Below, one piece after another: positions 26,367 to 38,700 of a DNA stretch of 64,000 bases. The translations under genes were made by a program, and so were the position numbers. The notes under the pieces were generated by a model. The model had not been told where the DNA came from, did not search any database, and worked only from the letters and a program-made list of their open reading frames with translations. The stretch lies in assembly GCA_039028975.1 (NCBI GenBank), contig JBCCHB010000030.1:56468-120467 (forward strand). The letters run 5' to 3'. Numbering within the stretch: position 1 is the stretch's first letter; each line of letters opens with the position of its first letter. The DNA is from JAHBNG01 sp039028975. GTDB taxonomy: Bacteria; Chloroflexota; Anaerolineae; Caldilineales; Caldilineaceae.

Positions 26367-26655
26367 AAGATAATTCAAACACTGCGCAAAAAATGTTCGT
26401 TGATACGAGAAGAGCCTGAACTCGGCCAAATACGATCTGACCTAAAATAAACTGCTTCTAATGGAATTGGTGATTGTTCTCCAAAACTACAGCGGATTCA
26501 GGGATTGAACTGATTTATTCTCCGCAGCGAGTACGCTCTATCAAGAATCGAACTTACGGGGATGATGAAATTGTCTAGTCCGCTATTTCCCTGATTCGGC
26601 TGTAGTTCGAGTGCTGCACGGCCAGATAACGAGTAGCAGACCGATGAAAATAAAT
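26367..26655. other. Divergent intergenic region between the regulator and giant B
   Basis: No gene is recognised. Bases from about 26627 (GGCCAGATAACGAGTAGCAG and onward) match 13535 onward at the pseudogene locus, so the duplicated unit extends about 30 bp upstream of the octamer array. Confidence 0.5.
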
Positions 26656-26733
26656 TTGAGACGGTAGCGCAGGGGTTTTGGGACGTTTGAATCCCAGCTT
26701 TGAGGCGAGCTTGGGATGCTCCGTTGCTATGAT
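26656..26733 (+). promoter_or_regulatory. SARP-type promoter array, class I (copy 3), driving giant B
   Basis: Octamers lie at 26656 (TTGAGACG), 26678 (TTGGGACG), 26700 (TTGAGGCG) and 26711 (TTGGGATG), in steps of 22, 22 and 11 bp, with TATGAT at 26728-26733, 17 bp after the last octamer start. The spacing is identical to copies 1 and 2. The predicted transcript start, near 26740, lies downstream of the in-frame TTG at 26678, so the giant protein must start later. The array is divergent from the intact SARP regulator. Confidence 0.85.
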
Positions 26734-26782
26734 GGAGAGGAGGTGCAGTCCATTGATTAAATTCACACACAGGAAACAACCC

Positions 26783-29700
26783 ATGTCAAACCAACCAGAA
26801 TTACAACGTACCAAACGGAGTAATCAGCAGAATGAACCCCCACCCGACAAACAATCAACCAACAGACAACTATCGAACAAAGTACCGCCCGAGCGGAAAA
26901 AACAGAGAGAAAAACGAACCATGTCTCACCAAACTAAACCACGAACCATACACGGTCGTAAACGGAACAATATACTCTACCTGGCGCTGATGGCTGTGAG
27001 CCTGCTGCTCATTGCTAGCGCGTTTAGCCTGCCTACGCGGATTGCTGCGGCAATTTCACCCTATCAGCAGATCGTGCAGGCGTGGACAAAAGCTAGCGAT
27101 ATCGGTCGCTATGAGTATCGCAGCACGGCCAAACAGATTACCTATCCCGCACCGGCCCTGGCCAACATTGGGCGGCCGCCAAAAGAAGATAACCTGGCGG
27201 CCCAGGGGCAATTTGACAACAGAGCAGACGAATTAGCGTTTACCTTTTGGCTCGATGGCAGCTTCAGCCCCGACACCGCGATTGACATACGCAGCGACGG
27301 CGAGAAGACGTGGAGCCGACAGGGGCAGGGCGAATGGGAAGAGGTCCAGGACGTCTCTGGTACCTTTGCGCCCAATGGCGATCCCTTGGCCTTTTTGAAC
27401 GGCATGCGCAACATTCAAGATGCAGGCCCCGACGTGCGCGCCTTTCCGAACGCGGACATTGAACTAGTCTTCCAGCGCTATACCTTCGACTTTGATGGGC
27501 CGGCGTTTGGGAGCTACGTTACCCTGGAAACGGCCAAAAGTATGCGTCAAAAGGGCGAACTGCCCAATGGCATACAGCTAGATATTCCTGCCTTCTATGC
27601 CCAAGCCACTGGCGCGGGCGAGATTTGGCTGGATGATGCTGGCCTGCCCGCACGCCTCAAGCTCTCTATCGACTATGGTCCGCAAGGGAGTGGTGAGCTG
27701 GTTACAGCCCACATCATGACTGACTTCTTTGGCTACGACCAGAGCCGCCTGAATGCAACCATGGCCTCGCTCTTTACCGAGCCTGGGGGCTGGCTCAACA
27801 ATCAGCTTAGCCCGCTACAGAGCGCAGACGTCCAGCGCAGCCTGCTGCTGGGCTTTGGCTTTAGCCTCTTTGCCCTGCTGTTGATGCTGGTGGTTGTGCG
27901 CTTCTGGCGCACCCGCGAATTTCGTGCCGCTCTGGCCTTCTACCTCATCGTTGCGATGGTGGTTAGCCCCTTGCTGAGTGCGGAGCGAGTTCACGCCTTC
28001 GGCAACGCACAAGATAGAAAGGTCGCCAACCACGAAATGGTGCAAGCAGAGGCGGTCGCCAAGCAGAAGGCGCTAGAGTCGCTAGAATCTACCCAGTTCA
28101 ACCCCCAAGCGGATCCCCTGCGTTCTGCAAACGAGCTCAACGCGGACCGTGTTAACGCATACAGCGCCGCAAGCAGCGTCTCGGCCAGTTCCACAATGGC
28201 AAGCACACAGGCAAGTACACAGACAGACACAACTGACACAGACGGCGACGGCCTGCTCGATGTCCAGGAAATTGAGTGGCTTACCTGTGTCGATGCCGAC
28301 GAAGATGGTGTCTGCGATAGCGACACAACCACCGACTGGGATGGCGATGGTCTTACAGATGTGCAAGAGGTTGAAATGCTGGGCACGGTACCGACCCAAA
28401 CGGACAGCGATGGTGACGGCATTAGCGACGACTTGGAAATCGCAGGCTTTACCCTGAACGGTACAACGTGGTATCTGGACCCAACCGAGCCAGACAGCAA
28501 CAAAGACGGCGTGATCGATGGCCTTGAATGCTTTAACTGGTCCGAGGCGAACCCTGACTTTGATGCCGCCAATCCAACGGGCTTAGGCAACTGTAGCGAT
28601 ACCGATGGCGACGGCACCCCCGATGTCTTTGATGAAGACAACGATGGTGACGGCGTTCACGATACCGTCGACAGTTCGGCCTTCAACGTCTACACCGGCT
28701 ACACTGAAGAGAACCCCTTGGAAGTATCTGTCGCCAATCTTACCACAGATGAACCAGTGTTGGTTACGGTAGAGCTGCGCCCCGAGAATGCCGAGGAGCT
28801 CAACTACTTTGGCCACGTCCTCGATTGGCCCAGCGAAGATCGCTCAGGCCAAATCCAGCGTATCTCCAACAGCACATGGCAGTCTACATCGGTCTACACC
28901 AGCACCGCGCCCAATGCAACCAACGGTGATGTGCGCCTGATCCCCATGTTAGAGATCTCTATCCCCAGCGAAAGCGGCCATTTCGGCAATCTCCCGGTTC
29001 TCGATACGGCCCCTATTGCCCGCAGTGCGGAGATCACGGTTGATACATGGCTGGATAGCGCCGCCTTGAGCGGCTATGGCGTGATGGTGCTGGACGTACT
29101 GGACAGCAACAACGATCCAACGGGCGATCTAGTTGCGTACGCACCACTGATGCCCTTTAGCAACAGCAACGGTGACGAAACAGCCGGCTATGCGGCCAAG
29201 ATGCTCTACCAGCCGAGCCAGGGTACGGGCACCGTAGCCGACTGGGGCGCAACCCACGAGTATCGCCTGGTCTGGCTTGTGCAGATGTTGACCGACCCCT
29301 GCCCAACGGACAACGCCGACTGTGACGATGATGAGCGCTTGAGCGACCAGTACTCGGTGGTCCACAATTACTATGAGGATTGGCAACTGACCGGCCTGAG
29401 CATCAGCGAACAGCACGGCCTGGATGCAACGATTATCTATGAAGATCCAACGGTTGCCGGTGACGTTAACTATCCCGAAGAGCTCTACAACCTGGCCTGG
29501 AACCTCTCGGAGAGCTTTGTCAACGGCCTCGATTGTGGTCTGTCGAACGCGGCCAACGGCACCTGTAGCTCGGATTCGGTCCGCGATGTTACGGTCGCAA
29601 CCATGGATAGTGCCATCAGCACGTGGACGAGCCAAGCACCTGCTGGAACGGCGCTGGTTGCCGAAACACCCGTAAGCTATCCCCACAAAGATTATCTGAA

Positions 29701-32700
29701 CGAGATAGCCATCACCGATGCCAAGGATCTCCTTATCAACCAGTTTCAGACAAGCTATGCCGACAAGTGGCCCACTCTCTTGTTCGCTTACGAATACACA
29801 GAGCGCACCGTGGGGCTGGATGAGGCTCAAGCAGCAGCCGGGGAATCGCCGGTCTTCGACATGAGCGCGTACGACAAGACGACAACCGCTGGCTACAACT
29901 GGGGCACCTACTACTATGCCGACGGCCAGTGGCAGGATAAAGCGCTAGAGACATACCTGGGCGAGCTGGATGCGCTGCTGCAGACCAACGAAGAATACTT
30001 CACGGCTGCGGGCAGCCAGGACGGCCTTGAGGATGACGAAGGCTATGCCTCTGCCGCCCTGGGTAAGCGCAGACTCTTTCAACTCTTCTATGCCACCATC
30101 TACCGCGGCGTAAGCGGCCTTGTGGCCTACCACAGCGATAGCACAATCTACCCGACAAATGCTGTCAATGAAACCACCAATTTCAGCGATCGCTGGTCAA
30201 TTAGCCTGCCCACAACTGGGGCCAATATTGCCTTTGCCCAAGGCGTCTCTGCAGAGTTTGTTAACTCATTCGGCCAAGCGCTCACCCATAAGTTGGAAGG
30301 CTTCGACATTAGGGCCGTGTCGGCTGGCAATGGTCTCATACAATTGGAGTTTGTCAATGAAGGCAAGTTCTGGAAGGCCTTTGGCGACGCATTTGGCACC
30401 GAGCGAAACCCCCTTGTGAGCAGCGTCGATGACGTTGACTTTGACTTTAGAGCGAAATTTAAAGGCACGGTGAATGGCATGACCAAAGCAGTTGGCTATG
30501 TAGGCGCGGCTATGGCCGTAGGCGCAATTACGGCCTTTGTCGTGCAGGCGGCCTGTAGCGATTGTGCATGGGCTGGCGTGGTCATCAACGCTGTCGAAGT
30601 TGCCGCCAACTTTGCCGAAATCGTAAGTTTGTTGCGCGCCTTCGTTGTGCTCAAAAACCTCGAACAAGGGCTCTCTTTTGCCAAAACATTGACGAGCATT
30701 GCCGGTAGCTCGGCTGGTTCTGCAGCGCTTGTCGTGGTCGTTGCCGTCATCACCCTGGCCGTACTCTGGACCGTTTACCTCGTCAACTATGTGGACAAGG
30801 GTGCGTCTTTTGCCAAACGCATGGCAACGGCCTTCACTACAGCCGCTACCATCGTCACCGTTGTCTTTACGCTGATTGCCTTAGTCGCCATTGCGGTTGC
30901 CACAACCGGCGTGGTTGGCGCCGTGGTTGCGCTGGTCGTGCTGGTTGCCCTGGCCGTCTTGGGCTTTTGGGAGGCGGTTTGCGGTATAGACAGCGCGGTG
31001 AGAGGTGACAATGCTTGTACCGGTCCTATTTCGGCCTTCACCGAATGGGTGGCCGAGGCCCTGACCGAGGTGAATGATGTTATTATTAACATGAATTCTG
31101 ACGATCGCCTGGACATTGGCTTTGACGAGATCAGCCTGGAATATTCTCGTCGAGGTTTTGCCACCGACAACTATCTCAACTACACGCTAGCGGTGACCAA
31201 CACCCTCCATACCAAGGACAGTTACATTGACGCTATCGACGCTCGTCAGGCCAACTTCCTCTACAGCCTACAGACCAATACGAGCGACCCCTATCCAGAT
31301 TTATCCATTGGCGTCCTGCCTCCCTGCGACGCGGCACATGTTGGGTCATGTTATGACGTCTTGGGCCAGGTCGATACCGAAGAGCATGTATATGAGAACC
31401 CTCAAACGGGTGAGACGCAAACGATTACAATACCCATCTATGGGCTGCAGATGAATTCCTCGGTGACAACAACCGTAGACTTGTCTGCGTATCCAGGCAT
31501 CAACCGCAACGTCGCCGAGAACCTCTACATCGGCGAATCCTTTAGCATTCCCTTTGAGCTTTGTGACACGTGGCTCTTTGGTACGGAGACCAATTGTGAG
31601 TTCTACGGCACCAAGGAAGAGGGCGACCCAGGTTGGAACGCCATACCGCTAACGGCAGAACAGAGCTACGACATCTTGCCCGCAACCGTGGCCGACTTTG
31701 TGGCCGGTGATTGGGCGGCTACTGGTACAATCGCCTGGCCGAATCAAAAAGATTTGGACAACGACGGGCGTCTAAGTATCGACGACGGCGGCGAAGACCC
31801 CGACGATACCGATGCGGATATGGACGACGATGGCCTAACGGACGGCTTCGAGCTGGATGCCAACCTGGATCTGGATAATGCTGACACCGATGGCGATGGC
31901 CTGCTGGATGGCGAAGAACTCCGCTACAATACCAGCGCAACCACGACCGATACCGACGGTGACGGCCTCTCTGATTATGAAGAAGTTCAGGGGTGGCTAC
32001 ACACCTACGATGTGACCAACAACCTCGAAACCCGTGTCTGGTCCGACCCGCTCTCCAAAGATACCGATGGTGATCTGTTAAGCGACCTGCAGGAATTCTT
32101 GTTGAGCTTCCACCCAGGTGTTGAAGACGATCCAGCCGTTGTGGACACCCTGGTGGAGATCAGCGAATTTGACGTCAAAGAGTCGGCTGCTCCGCTTGCC
32201 ATCTGGGCCTTTGACGAGGATGAAGACGCGGCCGCCTTTGTCGACCGCAGCGGCCAAGGCAGCACCGCTTCTTGCGATAGCACAACAACTTGCCCCACGG
32301 CAGGTGAAGAGGGACGCTACGGCAACGCCCTCGACTTTGATGGCGGCGATAGCCTGACGGCGGCCTTAGCCACAGAGCTGGCCGACCGCTCCTTTACCCT
32401 CTCTGCCTGGGCCAAGCTGGAGGCAGGCAATGCCAGCGGCTATATCATCAGCCATGCATCCGACGAGTTGGAGTTTGTTTTTGCCAACGACAGTACCCTC
32501 CGCTGCAAGATACCAGGCGCAACGATCACTGCGGCTGTGCCATCGGTCGACGAGTGGTATCACTGGGCGTGTACCTATGATGCCGAGGGCGACACGCTGA
32601 CCATCTACCGAGACGGTAGCCAGGTGAATAGTGGGTCAGTCAGCAGCGACTACAGCAGTTCTGGCACCGTTGTCCTGGGCGACGGCTTCATAGGACTGTT

Positions 32701-35700
32701 AGATGAAGTGGCCATCTATGGCGACGTGCTCTCGGATGACGAGATTGTGGGCTTGGCCTCTGGTGGCTACAATCTGGATGACGGCTTTGTGCGGGCTGGT
32801 GCCGCTGTCGACTATAGCGTCACCCTCACCAATACGGCAAGCACAGACGCCTCGGGCATTCTGGTCAACGAGCTCAACACCTACGACCCACTGGTCGAAG
32901 CGCCCAACGTGGTGCTACACATGGACGCCACAGAGGTCATCACCACCTTTGTCAACAGCACAAACGACACCTATGCCGCGACCTGTGGAATTGGTACCTG
33001 TCCGACACCGACCACTAGTGTAGAAAAACCAAGTTGGGGCCCCTATTATGGTAATCCAGCAAAGCACAACAACAATGTGTCGTGGAGTGGCCAATTGATG
33101 CACTTCGATGGGGTCGACGATGCCATTGCCCTGCCCGAACTAGCAACTGGGCCAACAACAGCGATTGCTTTTTGGGCACGGCTCGAATCTAAACCGGGGG
33201 ATAAAGCCTATCTTCTCTACAGTGAACCAGACGTTGGATACAGCCTCTATGTGAACTCCGCAGGCAAACTCTACTTTGATGATGGCCAAGGTGCAACAAT
33301 AGTCAATGAATTTGATGGCAGTGACATTACCATTGAGGAAAGTATTTGGTATCACTATATCGTTGCACCCGACAATGATAGCGACTTCGGTGATCTCATT
33401 GTCTCGTGGCCCCACAGCGATGGGACGCAAGAAGTGGCGAGTGAAACCGATAAGTTGGCCTGGATAAATGAGGTGCAGACACCTCAATTTGGGCCAGGGA
33501 TTATTGGTAACAACGCAGATGGAGATAAGCCCTTCCATGGACAGATTGCTCAATTCGCCTACTATCAAGTGTCTCCCGATTCTTCCGTTGGACGTGATGC
33601 CTTTAAACTCTCAGAAGAGTTTGGTGCCTGGACTCGGTATGATATGCGTGAAAATGGAATCTTCGAACATGGTGAATGCGGTGATGGCTCCTGTGAAGTG
33701 GCCCCCTCTCTGCTATTAGAGTTCGAAGATTGGAGCAATACATCGTTAACCAGCGTGCGCAACAGCGTGAACAATGCTGATGCTCGATGTGAGACGACAG
33801 ACACCTGCCCGCAGACGACAAGCGATGCCCAGTATGATGAAGCCTTGGCCTTCGACGGCGATGATTACCTGACGCTGGACGGTATCGAGTTGGATAATCG
33901 CTCGTTTACCATTGCGACTTGGGCGAAACGCGATTCAACAGGCAACGCTGATTTTATTATCGGTCAGGGCGAAGCTGTAGACTATCAGGGTCTTCACATG
34001 GGATTCCGCTCCAACAACAGATTCACCTGTGCCTTCTATGCCGATGACGTCAATTCACCGACAGCATACACTGATTCGAACTGGAATCACTGGGTCTGTT
34101 CTTACGATGCAGCCACAAAGATGCAGCGAATCTTCCGTAATGGCATACTCGTGGAAAGTCGTGAAGCGTCGGACCACTATCAAGGTTCCGGACCGTTGTA
34201 TATTGGTAAACACTTTGACCAGCGCCACTTTGCGGGCAATTTGGATGAGGTCATGATCCTGCCTAACGCAATCGATAGCGAGGAAGGGGCCCAAGTATTG
34301 ATGGGCGGGACCTATCCCTTCTCGGAGATCGACCGGGCAGTCCAAACCTTTACCCTGCCGGCAGGCGACAGCCTGGTTGTCAGCGGATCGGCAACCCTCG
34401 ATGACGAAGTGGCCAGCCAGGTGCAGGAGTTGTGGCAGCAGGTAGATGCAACTCTCGACGGCGATGTATCGAGCGATGCGATTAGTGCTACTGATTTGGC
34501 CCTCTACCTGCCCTTGGATCACAACGTCGACAGCACCCAGATGGTTGATCTGGCCAACACGCCAAACGGTACATGTATCGTCGATTGCCCCACCGGTGGC
34601 TACATGGGACCAGTTGAGCGCTCTGCCTACTTCGATGGCGTGGACGATGCCTTCTACCTGGACGATGTGGTGCCCAGTAGCGATCAGGTCACCTTTAGCG
34701 CTTGGGTGAAGGCCAAGCGTGGCACGCTCTTGGATATTCGTGACATGGGTACCCGCGAATTGGGCGACTTTATCGGCTGGAATGGCTTGGAAATCGATGT
34801 GGATGGTGCGAAGCTCCACGGAGAGAACAGCACGATTTACGTGCCATACACCCTTGCCGACAATGAATGGACCCATCTTGCTGTTGTTGTTGACCAACCA
34901 TCCGATTGGGAGATGACGGTCTATGTTAACGGTGCACAAGTCGACCAACAGACAGCAGCCGCCAGTGAGATAACATCCATTGGTTCCGGCATGGCCACCA
35001 TAGGTGTGCAGAAGAATCTTGCCCATCTGCTCGAAGGCCAATTGGACGAAGTCCGCCTATACAGCACGGCCATGAGTGCAGCAGAGGTTGCCGCAGAATA
35101 CGAGGAATCGCGACCGCTGCTCTACCTGCCCTTGGATGAAGACGAGAGCGCCACATCAGTTGCCAGCGAATTTGGCGGCGTGGGCGTCCCCTCTAGCGAT
35201 GTCGGCTTGGGTGCCGACGGCCGCTTGGACAACGCAGCCTACTTCGATGGCGAGAGCTACATCACGCTTGACGGTGTGGACGCGCTCAACGCAGTAGATG
35301 ACGCGGTTACCGTGATGGCGTGGGTGAAGCCAGAGGAGCTAACCGGGCGCCAACGGATCATCAGCACCGGCAAAGCTGCGGCAAGAGGATGGAGCTTTGG
35401 CCTCAATGGCGACAAGCTGCGCTTTACACTCTTTGGTGTGACGGATATCGATGATTCGGTCGTGACCATCAACAGTGATTTGTGGCAACACGTTGCGGTA
35501 ACCTTCGACCAAACCAATGGTACTCAGTTCTACGTCAATGGTGCCTTGAGTGGGACGTCCGGCGGTTCCAGTGCGCTCACTGCAGTAGATACGGATCCCA
35601 TCTACGTTGGTGCATTGACCCGAAACGATGACGCACCTGGCGAGTTCTTCAGCGGTGCCATCGATGAAGTGGTTGTCTACGACCGTGAGCTAACCGCAGA

Positions 35701-38700
35701 AGAGGTGGAGTCCGCGTTTAGCTGGCAATTCCGCACCTACCGCGAGGTTGGGGCAGCAACCTTCACCGTCGACGCGGATGCACCAACCGTTGCCCTCGCA
35801 TCGACAGCGACCTATCGTGAAGACTACACCACCTGGCTCTCTGTCGAGTCTATACCAAGCGATGCGCAACTTCAGGTCGCAGCCCTGGACCAGACCTCAT
35901 CCATTGTTCGGGTAGAGATGGGCCAACAGGGGCCAAACGATTCTAGCACCGCCTGGTACGACGCCCCAGCCTGTATCGATGCCACAGCGGACGGTCACTG
36001 GTGTGCCCTCTTCCGACCCGATGGCGAAGGTGCCTACCAGATGCAGTTCCGCGCGGTTGACGCTGTCGGCAACATCACAACCAATTCGGATGTGGAGACC
36101 ATCTACGTAGACTCTACGCCGCCCGTCATGACGCTAGATAGTTCGTTTACCGGCTTATTGGATGCCACCCGACCAGATGATGCAGAGTTGCGCTGGATCC
36201 TCTCCCTCTCTGGTACGGTTACCGACCCAGTCATCAGCAACACGAGCCAGGCTGGCAGCGGCCTATCTGCCGATGAAACAGCCATCGTCGTCAAAGATGA
36301 AGTTGGCAATGTGGTTGGTGACAGCTCCCAGCGTGTCACCGTGGACGAGTCGAGTGGTACTTGGCAAGTTGACTTCGAGTTCGAAACAAATCCGCCCTTT
36401 GGCACATACACGGTCGAAGCCGTAGCCGTTGATATGCTGGGCAACCGCATTGCCGATGATACGCAGATCGGTAGCTTCCAGCTAGACGAGCGAGCACCCA
36501 GCGCCAAGTATATGGATGGCAGCGTGGATGGTCTTTCCTTTAACACGTCGCTATACGCAAAAGACTATTTCAGCACCACGATCGATACGACAGGACTGAC
36601 GCCCATGGCGATCAGCGGTACCTTGAGCATCGGCGGTCTTGCCACCAGCGCTGCGGATTGGCCAGGTGCTTCGGCCTTCTATCACTTCGAGGACGCTGAC
36701 GTGGCAGCCTCAATTCAGGATGCCAGCGGCAACAGTTTGACAGCCAGCTGCGCCAACTGCCCCAGCGCTGTAACCGGCAGCAGCCCCTATGGGCAGGCGC
36801 TCAGCTTTGATGGTGTAGATGACTACGTCTCTGTTCCCCATCTGCACGACCCGGCTGACGGCGCCTTCTCTGCCATGGCCTGGTTCAACGTGACCGATGT
36901 GACTACGGGTCGCCCAATCTTGCAGCAAGCAGATGGCAGCGGCAGTGCGGGCCGCACATGGCTCTACGTCCATACAAACGGAACCTTGGCTAGCTTTCTT
37001 GGTGGCAGTGCCCTGCTTGGTTCAACCACGGTAACGCCAGGCAGTTGGCACCATGCGGCTGTTACTTATGATGGCACCACCTTGAACCTATACTTAGATG
37101 GCAAGTTGGAAAAGAGTGAAGAGCGCTCTGTAGAAGCAAGTGATGGCGAGATGCTCATCGGCGCAGACAAGATTCTCAATACCCACTTCTATGGCAGCAT
37201 CGATGAGGTGGCCATCTACAGCCGCAGTCTGCTCGAATCGCAGATCTATGCCGCCGCCCGCCAACCGCAGAGCACCATTGCCAGCGTTGAAGCTCGGCTA
37301 ACAAAGTTTGACGACGGCAGCAGCACCACGCAAGAGACCACCATGGACTGGACGGCAGCCACCCTGGGCAGCGCCGCTAGCGCCATAACCGACTGGTCCT
37401 TTACGGTGGATGATGACTCGCACGAAGGGTACTATAAGCTCGAGGTACGCAGCAGTGACAGCAATGGCAATGTGGAAAGTGGCAGCACGATCTGGCGGGG
37501 TCGCATCGACCGTGTGACACCGGCGATTGCTATCACGCTGGGCGACATTGTCAGCGACAGCGTGAGCTATGACTTCACGGTGACTGACATGATTCTGGAT
37601 GCCGACAGTCTAACCCACCCCTGTGATTCTGCCGATGTCATCGAAACGACGTGGAGCAATGGGGACAGCCTGCTCGATGGAGCTACCTATGAACTCACTG
37701 CGTCCTGTACCATATCATATACCGACGCGATGAACGCTGAAGTGACAGCTTGTGATGCGGCAGGGAACTGTTCAACCAGTGACATATTGGACAATCCGGC
37801 TTTCCATCTGCCGTTGGATGAAGCGAATCTTGCAACAACCTTCGCGGATGCGTCTGGCAATGGCAACGACGCTACTTGCAGCTCGATAGAGTGCCCAATG
37901 GCTGGTCAGCCTGGCCAGTATGGAACGGCTGCGTACTTCGATGACGATAACTATCTAACTGTTCCCAATGTGTTGAATCCAGCAGAAACCCCTTGGACCG
38001 CTGCTGTCTGGTTCAAAGTCACCGATCTGACCTGGAATCGAGTCATTCTGTCGCAGGAAGACGATATCAGCACTGGACGCACATGGCTTGGGGTTACCAC
38101 TGGTGGCAAGATATGGTCAAAGATTGGTGGTCCAGGTCTCAATTCAACGCAGACAGTTACGCTTGACCAATGGCATCACGCGGCTGTAACCTACGATGAG
38201 ACCACGCTGCGCATCTACCTGGATGGTCAGCTAGAGGCGACGCTCGATGTAGCAGCAGAATCCAACGCAGGTGAGCTATATGTCGGCGCAAACAAGCTAT
38301 TCAGCAACAACTTCAACGGCACGTTAGACGCTGTGGTTATCTATGACATTGCGCTTTCAGACGCTCAGGTTGCTGAGCTAGCAGCGGACCCGGATAGTTC
38401 TAGCGGGGATGTCCAAATCACCGATATCGATGCAGACAACGTACCCGATGCCATTGAAGAGGGTGCCCCCAACAACGGCGACGGCAACGGTGATGGCACG
38501 CTGGACAGCCAGCAGGCCAACGTCACTTCGCTGCCCGCCGCCAGCGGCACGGCAGGTGAGTATGTGACTTTGGCGGCACCCAACGGCACAGAATTGGTCA
38601 ACGTCAGCGTGAGCGCCAATGCGCCAGCTACGGAACCAAACGGGGTTACCTTCCCCATCGGCCATCTGGCCTTCGGCGTGCAGAACGTAGCAGTTGGCGG

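Noticed and set aside
26678..26782. N-terminal extension of giant B from a TTG at 26678
   Set aside because: The TTG is itself the second octamer of the promoter array and lies upstream of the -10 at 26728, so it would not be on the mRNA. ATG 26783 has a ribosome binding site.
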